From Spirochaetota bacterium (GTDB lineage: Bacteria > Spirochaetota > UBA4802 > UBA5550): 48,718 nucleotides of DNA. Of this stretch, positions 16,546 to 26,049 are shown in pieces. The stretch covers positions 1 to 48,718 of the forward strand of contig JAFGJK010000063.1 of the NCBI GenBank assembly GCA_016929135.1, read 5' to 3'. The position numbers and the translations under genes were made by a program. The notes beneath the pieces are model-generated. The model worked only from the letters and a program-made list of their open reading frames with translations. It had not been told where the DNA came from and made no database searches. Position 1 is the stretch's first letter. Every line of letters begins with the position of its first letter.

Positions 16546-16836
16546 ATGCACGAATACCAATCAGGCACTTACTGCAGCGCCATTCAGTGCAGGAAGCACG
16601 AAGAGATCGCCTTTTTTTCCGACACGCAGTACTTCGAACAAAAAAAGCAGATCTGCAGGGACTGCGCCGCCTGGCAGTTCTATTGCTGGCTCAATTCCGG
16701 CAAGTGGAAGATCACCGGTTCCCAGGCAGACGGTTCAAAATGGACTGTCGAGATTCCCAAACCCGCTTTTCTTACAGGTTACGAAAACCTGAATGAAGCG
16801 TATGGTGAAGAGCTGATGCGCATTATGGGGAGATAA
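16546..16836 (+). CDS. Small cysteine-rich protein, unknown
   Basis: A 96-residue soluble protein. Cysteines are clustered as YCSAIQCRKH near the N-terminus and ICRDCAAWQFYCW in the middle, which could form one zinc site (C-x4-C-x2-H and C-x2-C). The C-terminal half contains KWTVEIPKPAFLTGYENL. I do not recognise the family. The ATG at 16546 is chosen because GGGAGG lies about six bases upstream; an open extension of 86 codons upstream is rejected. No operon partner is obvious. Confidence 0.65.
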   Translation: MHEYQSGTYCSAIQCRKHEEIAFFSDTQYFEQKKQICRDCAAWQFYCWLNSGKWKITGSQADGSKWTVEIPKPAFLTGYENLNEAYGEELMRIMGR

Positions 16837-17241
16837 TGGCGTTATTGCTCCCCGTTAGATCCATCTCCGGGTAACGATAACCCCCGGCTGCGCGCGCAGC
16901 ATCTTTGTTCTACTCAGATGTATCTGACAAGGGGAGGTATGCGCCCGTTTCATGTAACGGAATGGCTGTCAATAATCATCTCTGATCGCGTAAGGCATAT
17001 TTCCCCGAATCCCCTCGATTTCATCAGTAACAATTCACGTGTCCGCGCTCAAACTGCCTTTTCATTTCCATGAACGGTCATGAGCCGCTCCTCGTGTTGC
17101 CGTGCCCACCCTGTGCGGCGTGTGAAAAAAAGCTGGAACCGAATCCTGATAAAAGAAAAAGGATTGTGTATCCCCCTCTCCGGCATTATAATCCGACAAT
17201 AGGCCTGTTCCGCTTTGAAATGGCCGCAAGGGGGCACTACA
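16837..17241. other. Intergenic region upstream of SDR gene
   Basis: 405 bases without a supported gene. It includes a small exact inverted repeat TCAGAT-gt-ATCTGA (16914-16927) and should hold the promoter of the SDR/methyltransferase pair. No consensus promoter stands out. Confidence 0.35.
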
Positions 17242-18051
17242 ATGAAGACATGGTTCATTACCGGGACCTCCCGGGGATTCGGATATGAGTGGGCCGGCGC
17301 CGCCCTGGCACGGGGTGACAGGGTCGCCGCGACGGCGCGCAACACCGATTCGCTGAGGGAATTGAAGGAGGAGCACAGGGATAATCTGCTCCCCCTGCGG
17401 CTCGATGTAACCGACAGGGGCGGGGCCTTCGACGCGGTGAAGCTGGCCTGCGATCATTTCGGCAGCCTGGACGTGGTGGTCAACAACGCCGGGTACGGCC
17501 TCTTTGGTGCCGTTGAAGAGATCACCGAGGCCCAGGCGCGGGACCAGATGGAGACCAACTTTTTCGGCGCACTCTGGGTTACCCAGGCGGTCCTTCCGTA
17601 CCTGCGGGGACAGGGGAGCGGCCACATAATCCAGGTCTCCAGCATCGGCGGCGTGGTCGCCTTCCCCAATCTGGGCCTGTACCACGCCTCGAAGTGGGCG
17701 TTGGAGGGGCTGAGCGAGTCACTGAGCCGGGAGGTGGCGCAGTTCGGGATAAAGGTGACCATCGTGGAGCCGGGAGGATTCAGCACCGACTGGTCCGGCA
17801 GCTCGGCGGTGCACGCGGCGGGGATGTCGCAGTACGAGTCCATACGCTCCGACCGCCCCACCACCAGGGTGAAGCGGGGCGATCCGCGGGCCACTGCCTC
17901 GGTGATGCTGCGACTCGCGGATTCGCCGAACCCGCCGCTGCGCCTTCTCTTCGGTAATTTCGCCTCGGACTACGTCAAGCAGGTGTACCCGGAGCGGCTG
18001 GCCACCTGGGCGGAATGGGAGACACTGGCCCGCTCGGCGGACGGGTTCTGA
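17242..18051 (+). CDS. Short-chain dehydrogenase/reductase (classical SDR)
   Basis: A 269-residue NAD(P)H-dependent oxidoreductase. The cofactor motif TGTSRGFG is at residues 7-14 and NNAG at 81-84. The catalytic residues are Ser134 (QVSSIGG), Tyr147 and Lys151 (YHASK). The Arg in the motif and an Arg in TARN after beta-2 suggest NADP(H) preference. A PGGFSTDW segment follows the active site, as in SDRs acting on lipids or ketones. The ATG at 17242 follows AAGGGGGCACTACA; an in-frame codon 27 bases upstream is less likely. The gene is 40 bases before an O-methyltransferase on the same strand, so the two probably modify one small molecule. Confidence 0.92.
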   Translation: MKTWFITGTSRGFGYEWAGAALARGDRVAATARNTDSLRELKEEHRDNLLPLRLDVTDRGGAFDAVKLACDHFGSLDVVVNNAGYGLFGAVEEITEAQARDQMETNFFGALWVTQAVLPYLRGQGSGHIIQVSSIGGVVAFPNLGLYHASKWALEGLSESLSREVAQFGIKVTIVEPGGFSTDWSGSSAVHAAGMSQYESIRSDRPTTRVKRGDPRATASVMLRLADSPNPPLRLLFGNFASDYVKQVYPERLATWAEWETLARSADGF

Positions 18052-18091
18052 GCCGTTGCGGCGGCAATCTATCGAAAGGAGGCGGGGCTAG

Positions 18092-19072
18092 ATGATACCT
18101 GAAACCCTTCTGGGTATGGGAAGAAACTTCATGGAATCGAGAGTTCTCCTGACGGCAGCGGAGCTCGATGTCTTCAGCGCCTTGAGGGACAGGCCCCTGA
18201 CGGCGCGGGAGGCAGCGGAACGGCTGGGGGTGACGCGGCGCGGCATCACCGTGCTCCTGGACGCGCTGGCCTCCATGTGCCTGGTGGAAAAACGGGAGGG
18301 GGTTTACTCCTGTCCGGACGCCGTGGCACCCCTGCTCGCGAAGGACTCGCCTGAATCGATTCTGCCCATGGTGCTTCATGCAGCGGGGCTGTGGCGGCGG
18401 TGGTCCGATCTGACGGAGATTGTCCGCAGCGGACGGGAAGGGGCCGGTCCCGCCGCCACCCGTAGCGAAGGCGAGCAGGAGGCTTTCATCGGAGCGATGC
18501 ACGCCGTCGCCTGCCGCGTTGCCCCGGGGATCATCGCGGCGATCGGCCCAGGTGCCGCCGGAAGGCTGCTTGATATCGGCGGCGCCTCGGGATCGTACAC
18601 ACAGGCCTTTCTCGAGGCGTCCCACTCCCTGCGGGCGACGCTCTTCGACCTGCCGCCGGTCATCGAAATGGCGCGGCGCCGCCTCGCCGGCACCGGCGTG
18701 TTCGATCGCGTGACCTTCATCGCCGGAGATTTCTACAGAGACGGGCTGCCGGAGGGATACGATCTGGCGCTTCTCTCGGCGATCATCCACCAGAACAGCC
18801 CCGCGCAGAACCTTGATCTGTACAAAAAGATACACCTGTCACTACAGAAGGGGGGGCGGCTCGTGATACGGGACCATGTCATGAGCCCGGACCATACCAG
18901 GCCCGCTGCCGGCGCGCTCTTCGCGGTGAACATGCTGGTGGGGACCGCAGGCGGCGGCACTTACGACTTTGATGAGATCAGGGAGGGGCTTGAGGCCGCG
19001 GGGTTCGGGCGCGTGCGGCTCATGCAGGCCGACGAGCGGATGAACGGCCTGGTGGAGGCATTCAAGGAGTGA
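18092..19072 (+). CDS. SAM-dependent O-methyltransferase with winged-helix dimerisation domain
   Basis: A 326-residue enzyme of the plant-type/acetylserotonin O-methyltransferase group. The N-terminal winged-helix dimerisation domain covers residues about 10-80 (AAELDVFSALRDRPLTAREAAERL). The SAM motif GRLLDIGGASGSYTQAFLEA lies near 155-174, with the later FDLPPVIEMARRRL and ALLSAIIHQ segments of the fold. It would methylate a hydroxyl group on a small hydrophobic compound. A strong ribosome binding site (AAAGGAGGCGGGG) precedes the ATG at 18092. It follows the SDR gene by 40 bases and ends what looks like a two-gene operon. Confidence 0.9.
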   Translation: MIPETLLGMGRNFMESRVLLTAAELDVFSALRDRPLTAREAAERLGVTRRGITVLLDALASMCLVEKREGVYSCPDAVAPLLAKDSPESILPMVLHAAGLWRRWSDLTEIVRSGREGAGPAATRSEGEQEAFIGAMHAVACRVAPGIIAAIGPGAAGRLLDIGGASGSYTQAFLEASHSLRATLFDLPPVIEMARRRLAGTGVFDRVTFIAGDFYRDGLPEGYDLALLSAIIHQNSPAQNLDLYKKIHLSLQKGGRLVIRDHVMSPDHTRPAAGALFAVNMLVGTAGGGTYDFDEIREGLEAAGFGRVRLMQADERMNGLVEAFKE

Positions 19073-19241
19073 CGGCGGCGGCGGGTACCTGCCGCAACCG
19101 TTCGCAGGGTGGTGATCGCGACACGACGCCGTACAGGCGGCGCTGACCGTGATTTGCCCGGCAGCCGGGACTGTGTGGCGTGCGTTCGGACGGAAAGGGG
19201 GAGTCTCCGTGTGCGCCCCAACGGGCGGCGCCGAAACCGCT

Positions 19242-21695
19242 TCATGATTCTGCGGATACGTCCAGGACCTTCCTTATAGTTGAATTCAGATCGTTCATCA
19301 TGGCAGGCTTCTGCAGTATTGCGGTTATACCGGTCTGCTGCGCTGCATCCTCTATCTCCTTGCTTATGAAGCCTGACGAGAGTATTATTCTGATATCGCT
19401 CCTGATTTTTTTCATTTCAGCCGCTATTACCAGTCCGGTCATGCGGGGCATGGCGTAGTCGGTTACCACAACATCGAAACCACGGGGATTCGCGCGCAAT
19501 TTTTCCAGTGCCTGCCTCGGGTCGTGGCATGCCGTCACGGTGTAGCCGAGGTTCTCGAGTATGGCGGCATAAGAATTGAGAATTGATCGCTCATCGTCTA
19601 TCAGAAGGATTTGTTCTGTTCCGCCGGTCGGTTGATCCTTCATCGTTACGCGGGCGGGGTGTTCATCCTCCGAGGTGATCGCCGGCAGTATGACGTTGAA
19701 TGTCGAGCCCTTCCCCTTTTCACTGTAAACGGTGACGATACCGTTCAGGTTCCTCACGATGCCGTGCACGACCGACAGGCCCAGTCCCGTTCCCTGGCCG
19801 TCGGTTTTTGTCGTAAAAAAGGGATCGAATATCCTATCCAGCAATTCCCGGTCGATGCCCCGGCCGGAATCGGATACCGAAAGCTGAACATGGGGTCCCT
19901 CGTTCAGTCCGGGGTGGAGTCTTGTGAATTCCGCATCGACCTCGATATCCACGAGGGTGACATCGATCATACCGGTTCCTCCCTCAAAGGCCTGCACGGC
20001 ATTGGTGCAGAGATTGATGAGTATCTGGTTGAGCTGAGTCCTGTCTCCCAGTATAAGATATCCGCTTTTTATTGAATGATAGATATCGATGCTCGTCGGG
20101 GTGGACGCTCTGACAAGGTTCAGCGTGTCCGCTACCACCGCAGAGGGCGCAATCGGTTTGAGATTCGTTTCCGAAGGGCGGCTGAATGCTAAAATTTGTC
20201 TCACCAGATCCCTGGCCCTTTCCGCGGCTTTGAGTATGTCCTCGAGGTTTCTTTTGGTCATTTCCTTATCGTCCAGAGTCATGAGCGATATCTGGACGAA
20301 GCCGAAAATGCTCGCGAGAATATTGTTGAAGTCATGGGCGATCCCGCCCGCCAGGGTCCCCACGGCCTCGATTTTTTGCGCCTGGCCCAGCCTCTTCTCG
20401 ATCTGGAGTTCCTGGGTGATGTCGTGGCCGATTTCCATGTAGCTGTGAATGGTCCCCTTCTCGTCCTTTATGGGGATTATGAGCGTATCCACGATGATGC
20501 CTTCGTTCCCCGCCCCCTTCATCATGAGCCGTCCCGACCATGCGGAGCCACTTTCGAGCCTGGCCCATATCTCATGCGGCGGAATGTTGCCGAGATTCGT
20601 CAGCTCCGGCTCGGTGCCGATCAATTCCTTCAGCGTCCTGCCGGTCTGGCTTTCCATTACCTGGTTTGCCCATCTGATTTTTCTGTCGGGACCGATGGTC
20701 ACGACCGTTTCCATCGTATGGGAGGCGATCTCATTGAATGTCTGGATCGTTTTCTCGAGCGGTTCTCCTATCCTCTTCGACAGGAAGAGGATCCCGGCGG
20801 CGGCGGTGAGGAGGAAGAGCAGTCCGCAGAAGGCGATGAATACGAGCATGGATTTTGCCGGATCCATTATTTCATCGCGGTTCTGCGTGAAGGCCACGCT
20901 CCACCCCGTTGTGGGGATGGGGGCAAAGCCGGCTATTTTTTCTATACCGTTATAGACGTATTCCTCTGAGCCGGTTTCATGGTTCAGCATCTTTTGTGTG
21001 ATTCTTTTCATGCCCGGCAGGTCGTGCAGGTTGGTCTTTAGAATATGCCCCTTGTCAATATGTATGATGATCGAGCCGTCCGTATCCACCACGAAGGGAT
21101 AACCGGTATTCCCCAGTTTGATCGAGGTGATGTTCGCAATCATATAGTCGATATTCAGCGTTCCCGCGGCGATTCCCAGGAAATCGCCGCGTTTCGTCAC
21201 TATCGGTGCGGCAACGACCATGATCAGTCTTCCCGTCGCTTTGGACACTACGGGCTTGCTGAAATTCGGCACCCCCTTGCGTGCCTGCGTGAAGTATTCA
21301 CGGGAGGATACATCTATTCCCCTTCTTTTCCTGTCAACGGCATCCGATCGTATAATGCCCTGTCTGTCCGTAATGAAGAGCCCTTCGTAATTCCTCCCTA
21401 TCGTTCTGTATATTTCCGACAGGATTGCGTCGGACAGGGCATAGTTGCCCGTGCTGGCGGCCTGGACGATATACGGATTTGCCGATACCGAACGTATGAA
21501 TTTGATCTCCAGGGACATCGTCATCTCGACGATCGACGCCACATCCTTCGCTATCTGAGTCCCCTTTTCGCGCGATAGGGATTCCAGGGATGTTGAAAGC
21601 TTCGCATAGGTGATAATTCCGGCTATGAAAAAGGGGATTAATATCACCCCGGCTGCCCCGAGGATAATGCTGTTTCTGATCGATATCTCTTTCAT
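19242..21695 (-). CDS. Hybrid sensor histidine kinase (dCache-PAS-HisKA-HATPase-REC)
   Basis: An 817-residue membrane kinase. Membrane helices at about 9-31 and 284-308 bracket a periplasmic dCache sensor (residues 35-280; FITDRQGIIRSDAV, REYFTQA, GTLNIDYM). A PAS domain (about 330-430) leads to the HisKA domain with His454 in GGIAHDFNNIL, then a HATPase domain (NLCTNAVQAFEGG, DSGRGIDRE, GTGLGLSVVHGIV). The C-terminal receiver has Asp746 in VVVTDYAMPRMTG. dCache domains usually bind amino acids or organic acids. The stand-alone architecture suggests phosphorelay to a separate phosphotransfer protein or local feedback. No partner gene is adjacent. Confidence 0.94.
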   Translation of the reverse strand: MKEISIRNSIILGAAGVILIPFFIAGIITYAKLSTSLESLSREKGTQIAKDVASIVEMTMSLEIKFIRSVSANPYIVQAASTGNYALSDAILSEIYRTIGRNYEGLFITDRQGIIRSDAVDRKRRGIDVSSREYFTQARKGVPNFSKPVVSKATGRLIMVVAAPIVTKRGDFLGIAAGTLNIDYMIANITSIKLGNTGYPFVVDTDGSIIIHIDKGHILKTNLHDLPGMKRITQKMLNHETGSEEYVYNGIEKIAGFAPIPTTGWSVAFTQNRDEIMDPAKSMLVFIAFCGLLFLLTAAAGILFLSKRIGEPLEKTIQTFNEIASHTMETVVTIGPDRKIRWANQVMESQTGRTLKELIGTEPELTNLGNIPPHEIWARLESGSAWSGRLMMKGAGNEGIIVDTLIIPIKDEKGTIHSYMEIGHDITQELQIEKRLGQAQKIEAVGTLAGGIAHDFNNILASIFGFVQISLMTLDDKEMTKRNLEDILKAAERARDLVRQILAFSRPSETNLKPIAPSAVVADTLNLVRASTPTSIDIYHSIKSGYLILGDRTQLNQILINLCTNAVQAFEGGTGMIDVTLVDIEVDAEFTRLHPGLNEGPHVQLSVSDSGRGIDRELLDRIFDPFFTTKTDGQGTGLGLSVVHGIVRNLNGIVTVYSEKGKGSTFNVILPAITSEDEHPARVTMKDQPTGGTEQILLIDDERSILNSYAAILENLGYTVTACHDPRQALEKLRANPRGFDVVVTDYAMPRMTGLVIAAEMKKIRSDIRIILSSGFISKEIEDAAQQTGITAILQKPAMMNDLNSTIRKVLDVSAES

Positions 21696-22449
21696 CTCTG
21701 ACAGGTGTTGTAATGCCTACGGCTGTCTCCCTTTAAACGTCGGTATTTCCTCTGGAGCCGGATTGCATTCGATCCGCGGGGAGCGGCCGGGTCGGTTCAT
21801 GGGGCAGTACATGGCGCCCCTGAATGCCGCCTTGAGACCGGGGTGCCGTTGACGGCGCGGCCCGGTCGCCAGGTTCTGTGGCGTTTCATATTCCTCCGGC
21901 ATCAATGCATCACCACGATACCGTCGTATCACCGCAGAATCGCGCACTGAACTGCTGTCGTACTGCGGACCGGAGCCGGGAACCACTGGAGGAGCCTCGC
22001 TGCTCGGCTTGCACGGGGAAAAGTGCAAATGGAGGGTACGGAACAGCATAGTCACTGAAGTATATGACGTGAATTGATTTTGTCAAGGGTTATATGCTCC
22101 CCCGTCAGTGCGGATACGGAGGGTACTCCAGTGGTATCAATCTTTAGATTTCATGCATGCTCAGATCATCCAGGAGGGGAATGGCGGGGCGGCGCGATTT
22201 CCCATAATACGGGAAAGGCTTTCGGCCCTTCAGGGGTCCAATACACCCCTGCGGGGATGCCATTTTTGTGCTTGCCGATGTTCCTTTTTCCCGCACATAT
22301 ATTCGTCAAGGGCAAGTGTATCACGATGGCATTTAAAATTGTGGGAAACACCGTCGTCGGTCATCGCATCACGGGCGCGAAGGGGCTGGTGCGGTACGGA
22401 ACACACGGGAATCCCTCTTTCCCGGCCTGATATGAAGGGGAGAGAAGCG
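21696..22449. other. Divergent region, hybrid kinase to NTPase
   Basis: 754 bases between divergent genes. A 34-codon frame (22326-22430, starting MAFKIVGNTVVGHRI) ends 19 bases before the NTPase start and could be a leader peptide, but nothing supports it beyond position. Bases about 22284-22318 contain an imperfect inverted repeat (GCTTGCC with GGCAAGT). No riboswitch class was recognised. Confidence 0.35.
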
Positions 22450-22947
22450 ATGGGCAGGATATTCGTTGTCACCGGCGCGATCGGGTCCGGGAAGACCACA
22501 GGGTTGATGGAATGGGCGGCGCGGCAGGACCGCGTCGACGGGATCCTGCAGCCGGTGATCGGCGGGAAGCGATATATGTATCACATTGCCTCGTCGACGC
22601 AACGGCGCCTCGAGCTGGACGAGGGGGCTCCCGACGACGGGGCGATCAGGATCGGAAAATACAGCTTCGACAGGGATGTGTTCCGGTGGGGGAGGGCGCG
22701 GCTTGAGCGGGCCTTCAGGGACGATGTCCGCTGGCTGGTGATAGACGAGGTGGGGCCGCTGGAGCTGGCCGGCGGCGGCCTGGAACCCGCTCTCGGAAGG
22801 ATCATCGCCGGCCGGCGTCAATTCCACGGGGCCATCGTCCTGGTCATACGGAAGAAGCTGTTGGACGCATCCATCGCCAGATACGGACTCCGGAACGGAT
22901 ATGCGCTGATGGATCCTGGCCCCCCCGGTGTCCCGTGCGGAACATGA
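22450..22947 (+). CDS. THEP1-like P-loop nucleoside-triphosphatase
   Basis: A 165-residue NTPase. The P-loop is GAIGSGKTTG (residues 9-18) and the Walker B strand is WLVIDEVGPLEL, close to the DEIGxMEL signature of the THEP1/NTPase_1 family. A third family region, AIVLVIRKKLLDA, is near the C-terminus. THEP1 proteins hydrolyse ATP and GTP slowly and their cell role is poorly known; related bacterial genes sometimes sit with molybdenum-cofactor or transport genes, but no such gene is here. The ATG at 22450 follows GGGGAGAG at good spacing. The protein is slightly shorter than typical members and ends in a Pro/Gly-rich tail. Confidence 0.82.
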   Translation: MGRIFVVTGAIGSGKTTGLMEWAARQDRVDGILQPVIGGKRYMYHIASSTQRRLELDEGAPDDGAIRIGKYSFDRDVFRWGRARLERAFRDDVRWLVIDEVGPLELAGGGLEPALGRIIAGRRQFHGAIVLVIRKKLLDASIARYGLRNGYALMDPGPPGVPCGT

Positions 22948-23107
22948 GGGCTTCCCCGGCTAGCCTGAAGTGAATCTCTTCGCTTCCGCTGTTTACCGTG
23001 GTGCTTTTCTGAGCACAGTCGGGCTTGGTCGTTCCCTCCTTGCGGCGCGGGAGGGATAGATTTCATTGGCGTCCCCCTGGCGGAACGCCACCGGACGAAC
23101 ATGCCTT

Positions 23108-23533
23108 TTATCGGATCGTCGATTCCGGCTCCCCAGCGACTCCCCGGGCCTTTAAAACCTCAAGGTAGTGCGGATTCTGCATGATTCCCAGGATGTTCCC
23201 GAAGGGATCGATGACCGATGCGCCGATGAATCCCCGTCCGTAATCACGGGGGGGCTCATACTCTCTGGCCCCAAGAGCCAGAAGTCGATCCCGAGCTGCC
23301 GCCAGGTCGTCGACATGCCAGTAGGTCACGACGCTCCCGGGGGAGGGCGCGTAGCGGCTGTCAAGAATACCCAGCTCATGGCTGTAGTCGCCGATCCTGA
23401 ACTCGACGTATTCGGACCGCCGGTGGTACGGATCGATCCCCAGCAGCCGTCTGTACCATTGCGTTGCCCCCTCCAGGTCCGAGGCATGGAACCTCATGGT
23501 GGTGAGCCCTCTCAACCGGTGCGTGTCACTCAT
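23108..23533 (-). CDS. VOC (glyoxalase/bleomycin-resistance fold) protein
   Basis: A 141-residue protein with two beta-alpha-beta-beta-beta modules. The first starts TTMRFHASDLEGATQWYRRLLGIDP with His in the first strand. The second has VVTYWHVDDLAAARDRLLALGA, then GFIGASVIDPFGNILGIMQNP. The metal ligands typical of glyoxalase I or dioxygenases are only partly present, so this is likely a small-molecule-binding or uncharacterised lyase-like member. The ATG at 23533 has AGGGGG upstream; a start 42 bases earlier is less likely. It is a single gene with no evident partner. Confidence 0.88.
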   Translation of the reverse strand: MSDTHRLRGLTTMRFHASDLEGATQWYRRLLGIDPYHRRSEYVEFRIGDYSHELGILDSRYAPSPGSVVTYWHVDDLAAARDRLLALGAREYEPPRDYGRGFIGASVIDPFGNILGIMQNPHYLEVLKARGVAGEPESTIR

Positions 23534-23705
23534 GTCGTTAATCCCCCTGCTGTTATTACCAATAAAATAGTACAACGATATGCTGACAACAGTATGTCAT
23601 GGTTTGCCGTGCAGCCTGCTATTTCGAACGATATCGCAGTTTTTTTGCTATTAGCGCACGCAGCCGTGCGCGGGGGGCAGGGGATCGATACCGGGGGGCG
23701 GTAGC

Positions 23706-25820
23706 TCATTTGCCGCCGGAAGAGGAAGAAGCTCTAAAGGTCTCCGCGAGGGACCGCAGCCGCACGCCGATGACGGTTATGTCATCATTCCTGTCCCCGT
23801 CGCCGATGAATTCCAGCGTCCGGTTCAGCAGCCGTTCGACGATTTCCCCGGTTTCCAGCCCATGGCATTCATGCACCCACTGCCGGAAGCTGGCGAAGCC
23901 CAGCTCCTCCCTCCCGGAATTGAACTCCTCAAAGAGCCCGTCGGTGAAGAGGAGCAGGCTGTCTTCGGCCTCGAAGGGGAGCTCCCGTGTCTCGAAGGCC
24001 GCGTCCGGGTCGATCCCGATGAGCTTTCCCGAGTGCCCGATATCCCTGACCCCCCGGGGGCCCAGGAGGAACTGCGTGGGGTGCCCCGCCGAGACGTACC
24101 GTACCACCGAGCGTCCCGGGTCGATGTCCAGCACAATCCCTGTGAAGATGAGGTCCAGGCTCCCGTACTTGGAGAGAAAGGTGTTGTTCATGTACATCAG
24201 TATCTCGTGCAGCTCACGGTACAGCAGCTTCACCGATTCGTATTCACTCTTTATGAGCATGGTGAGCAGTGCCGCCTGGATGCCGTGCCCGGTGGCGTCC
24301 GCCAGGAAGATCCTGATCGTGCCATCGCTCAGCTTCACCACGTCATAGAGGTCACCCCCCAGTTCGTACATGGGGATGTACCTTATGGAGAACTGCGACC
24401 AGTCGATCCCTGCCGCCTTCACCGGGAGCAGCCTCTCCTGGATCCGCTTGGCGATCCGGATGTCCCTCCCGATGGCCTCGTCCTTCTGCCTGAGGTCGTC
24501 GCAGGCGGCGTTCAGCTCACTGGTGCGCTCGGCCACCTGCGTCTCCAGATGGCTGACGAACAGCTCCTGTATCTCCGCTGCCCTTTTTACGTGCTCCAGC
24601 GACTCCGCCTGAGCCTTCTCCTTCTCCCGGCGGATCCGGTAGATGCTGCCGGTCATCCCGATGGAGAGCAGCACCGTGCTTATGGCAAACCCGATCTGGT
24701 GGCCGTAGTCGGTGAGGATGCTGGCGGGGAGGATCCCCAGCGACCGGAGCGACATGAACATCACCCCGAGGAAGGTGGAGGTGTGGGCGAAGAGCATGTA
24801 CGGCGCGTTCCTCGACTTCTTGATCCATGCCGTGACCGCCGTGGCCAGGATGCAGAATATCCAGATGAGCGTGATCGTGTTGCCGATGACACCGAATATC
24901 CTGTGGCGCCAGAGGAGCGATGTGACGAAGAGGAGCGATTCAACGCCCAGCAGCACGTTCAGAACGCGATGCCACAGCGGTGTCGTCTCCCTGGTGTTGA
25001 GGAAGCGCTGCTCCAGGACGACAGCCCAGAACATCGCGAAGGCTCCCAGGGTGGGGGATATGCCGAACACGACGCCGGGGGTACTGCCGAAGAGATACTC
25101 GTAGTCCAGGCCCTTCAGGTTGAGCATGAAGATCAGATAGCCGCCGATGCTCAGCACATAGTACAGGTAGGTGGTGTCCCTGAGGAATATGAAGAAAAAG
25201 AGGTTGTAGACCAGCATGGCGGCGATCAGGCCGATGAAGATGCCCATGGCCAGTGAATGGTCGTGATCCAATTCCGCGAAGGCATCGCGTTCACGGACGA
25301 CCAGGGGCACGCTCATGGAGGTGCTGGTCTTCACCCGCAGGTAACAGGTGAAGGGCCGGTTCGGGGGAGGTGAGATGGTGAAGAGGATCCTCCGGTGTCT
25401 GATATCTCTTTGCCCGATGGGGTGGATAAAGCCGGATGCTCTGGCCCTCCAGGTCCCGTCACCTCTCGGCGTGAAGAGCGTAACATCGTCCAGGGGGTAT
25501 CCCGCCTCCAGGAGCCACCGGGCGTTCCCGCCGGACCTGTCCTCCAGGGTGACGCGAAACCAGAAGGCCGAGTCGGTGTACCCGAATTTCATCGATCCGC
25601 CGCCGGCATTCCAGGGGATGTCCGGCGATGTGATATTCCCGATGGTCATTGCCGAGGCGGTGTCCTCGTAGTAATCGACCCTTCCGGCGAGGGGGATGAT
25701 CGCATCGCCGGCGCACAGGGCGACGGTCCCGGATGCTCCTGCCGGGGAAACGGTCGCGAGGGGGAACAGCAGCAGCGCCGCCGTTATCATGAGCACAGTC
25801 TGACGGATGAACGGGGTCAT
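23706..25820 (-). CDS. 7TM-DISM sensor with SpoIIE-type PP2C phosphatase
   Basis: A 704-residue receptor. A signal peptide (residues about 1-30) is followed by an extracytoplasmic 7TMR-DISMED2 domain (to about 165; SAFWFRVTLEDRSG, RWLLEAGYPLDDVTLF). Seven helices cover about 190-395, followed by a coiled coil (EKEKAQAESLEHVKRAAEIQ). The C-terminal SpoIIE/RsbU phosphatase domain has ELGGDLYDVVKLSDG, LADATGHGIQAALLTM, SAGHPTQFLLG and LLLFTDGLFEE, the expected metal-binding aspartates. Such proteins turn an outside signal into dephosphorylation of a STAS-type anti-sigma antagonist. No anti-sigma gene is adjacent. The ATG at 25820 is chosen because it starts the signal peptide. The architecture is common in Leptospira-like spirochaetes. 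Confidence 0.93.
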   Translation of the reverse strand: MTPFIRQTVLMITAALLLFPLATVSPAGASGTVALCAGDAIIPLAGRVDYYEDTASAMTIGNITSPDIPWNAGGGSMKFGYTDSAFWFRVTLEDRSGGNARWLLEAGYPLDDVTLFTPRGDGTWRARASGFIHPIGQRDIRHRRILFTISPPPNRPFTCYLRVKTSTSMSVPLVVRERDAFAELDHDHSLAMGIFIGLIAAMLVYNLFFFIFLRDTTYLYYVLSIGGYLIFMLNLKGLDYEYLFGSTPGVVFGISPTLGAFAMFWAVVLEQRFLNTRETTPLWHRVLNVLLGVESLLFVTSLLWRHRIFGVIGNTITLIWIFCILATAVTAWIKKSRNAPYMLFAHTSTFLGVMFMSLRSLGILPASILTDYGHQIGFAISTVLLSIGMTGSIYRIRREKEKAQAESLEHVKRAAEIQELFVSHLETQVAERTSELNAACDDLRQKDEAIGRDIRIAKRIQERLLPVKAAGIDWSQFSIRYIPMYELGGDLYDVVKLSDGTIRIFLADATGHGIQAALLTMLIKSEYESVKLLYRELHEILMYMNNTFLSKYGSLDLIFTGIVLDIDPGRSVVRYVSAGHPTQFLLGPRGVRDIGHSGKLIGIDPDAAFETRELPFEAEDSLLLFTDGLFEEFNSGREELGFASFRQWVHECHGLETGEIVERLLNRTLEFIGDGDRNDDITVIGVRLRSLAETFRASSSSGGK

Positions 25821-26049
25821 TGAAATTCCGGTATGGGGGCCATCTGAACAGACTGGCGATATATGGCAAGAGTTAATTGGCACTTCACTGTTAATTGCAT
25901 GTGAATTATCTGATCCGGCGGCGACCCGGCTGCCGGCCGCGATACCGGCCCTTTACCCGACCCCCGGAACGAGTCCCGGCAACATTAATGAGACTCTTCC
26001 GCGGCGGGGGTGTACATTAATAATACAACTATTAAGGAGGTGCTCCTAT

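Noticed and set aside
22326..22430. 34-codon frame just before the NTPase gene
   Set aside because: No ribosome binding site and no recognisable similarity; kept only as a remark.
23862..25256. 464-codon open frame on the plus strand, antisense to the 7TM-DISM/PP2C gene
   Set aside because: The sequence is Glu/Gly/His/Arg-rich without domain features, typical of antisense frames in GC-rich genes; the minus-strand gene has clear domains throughout.
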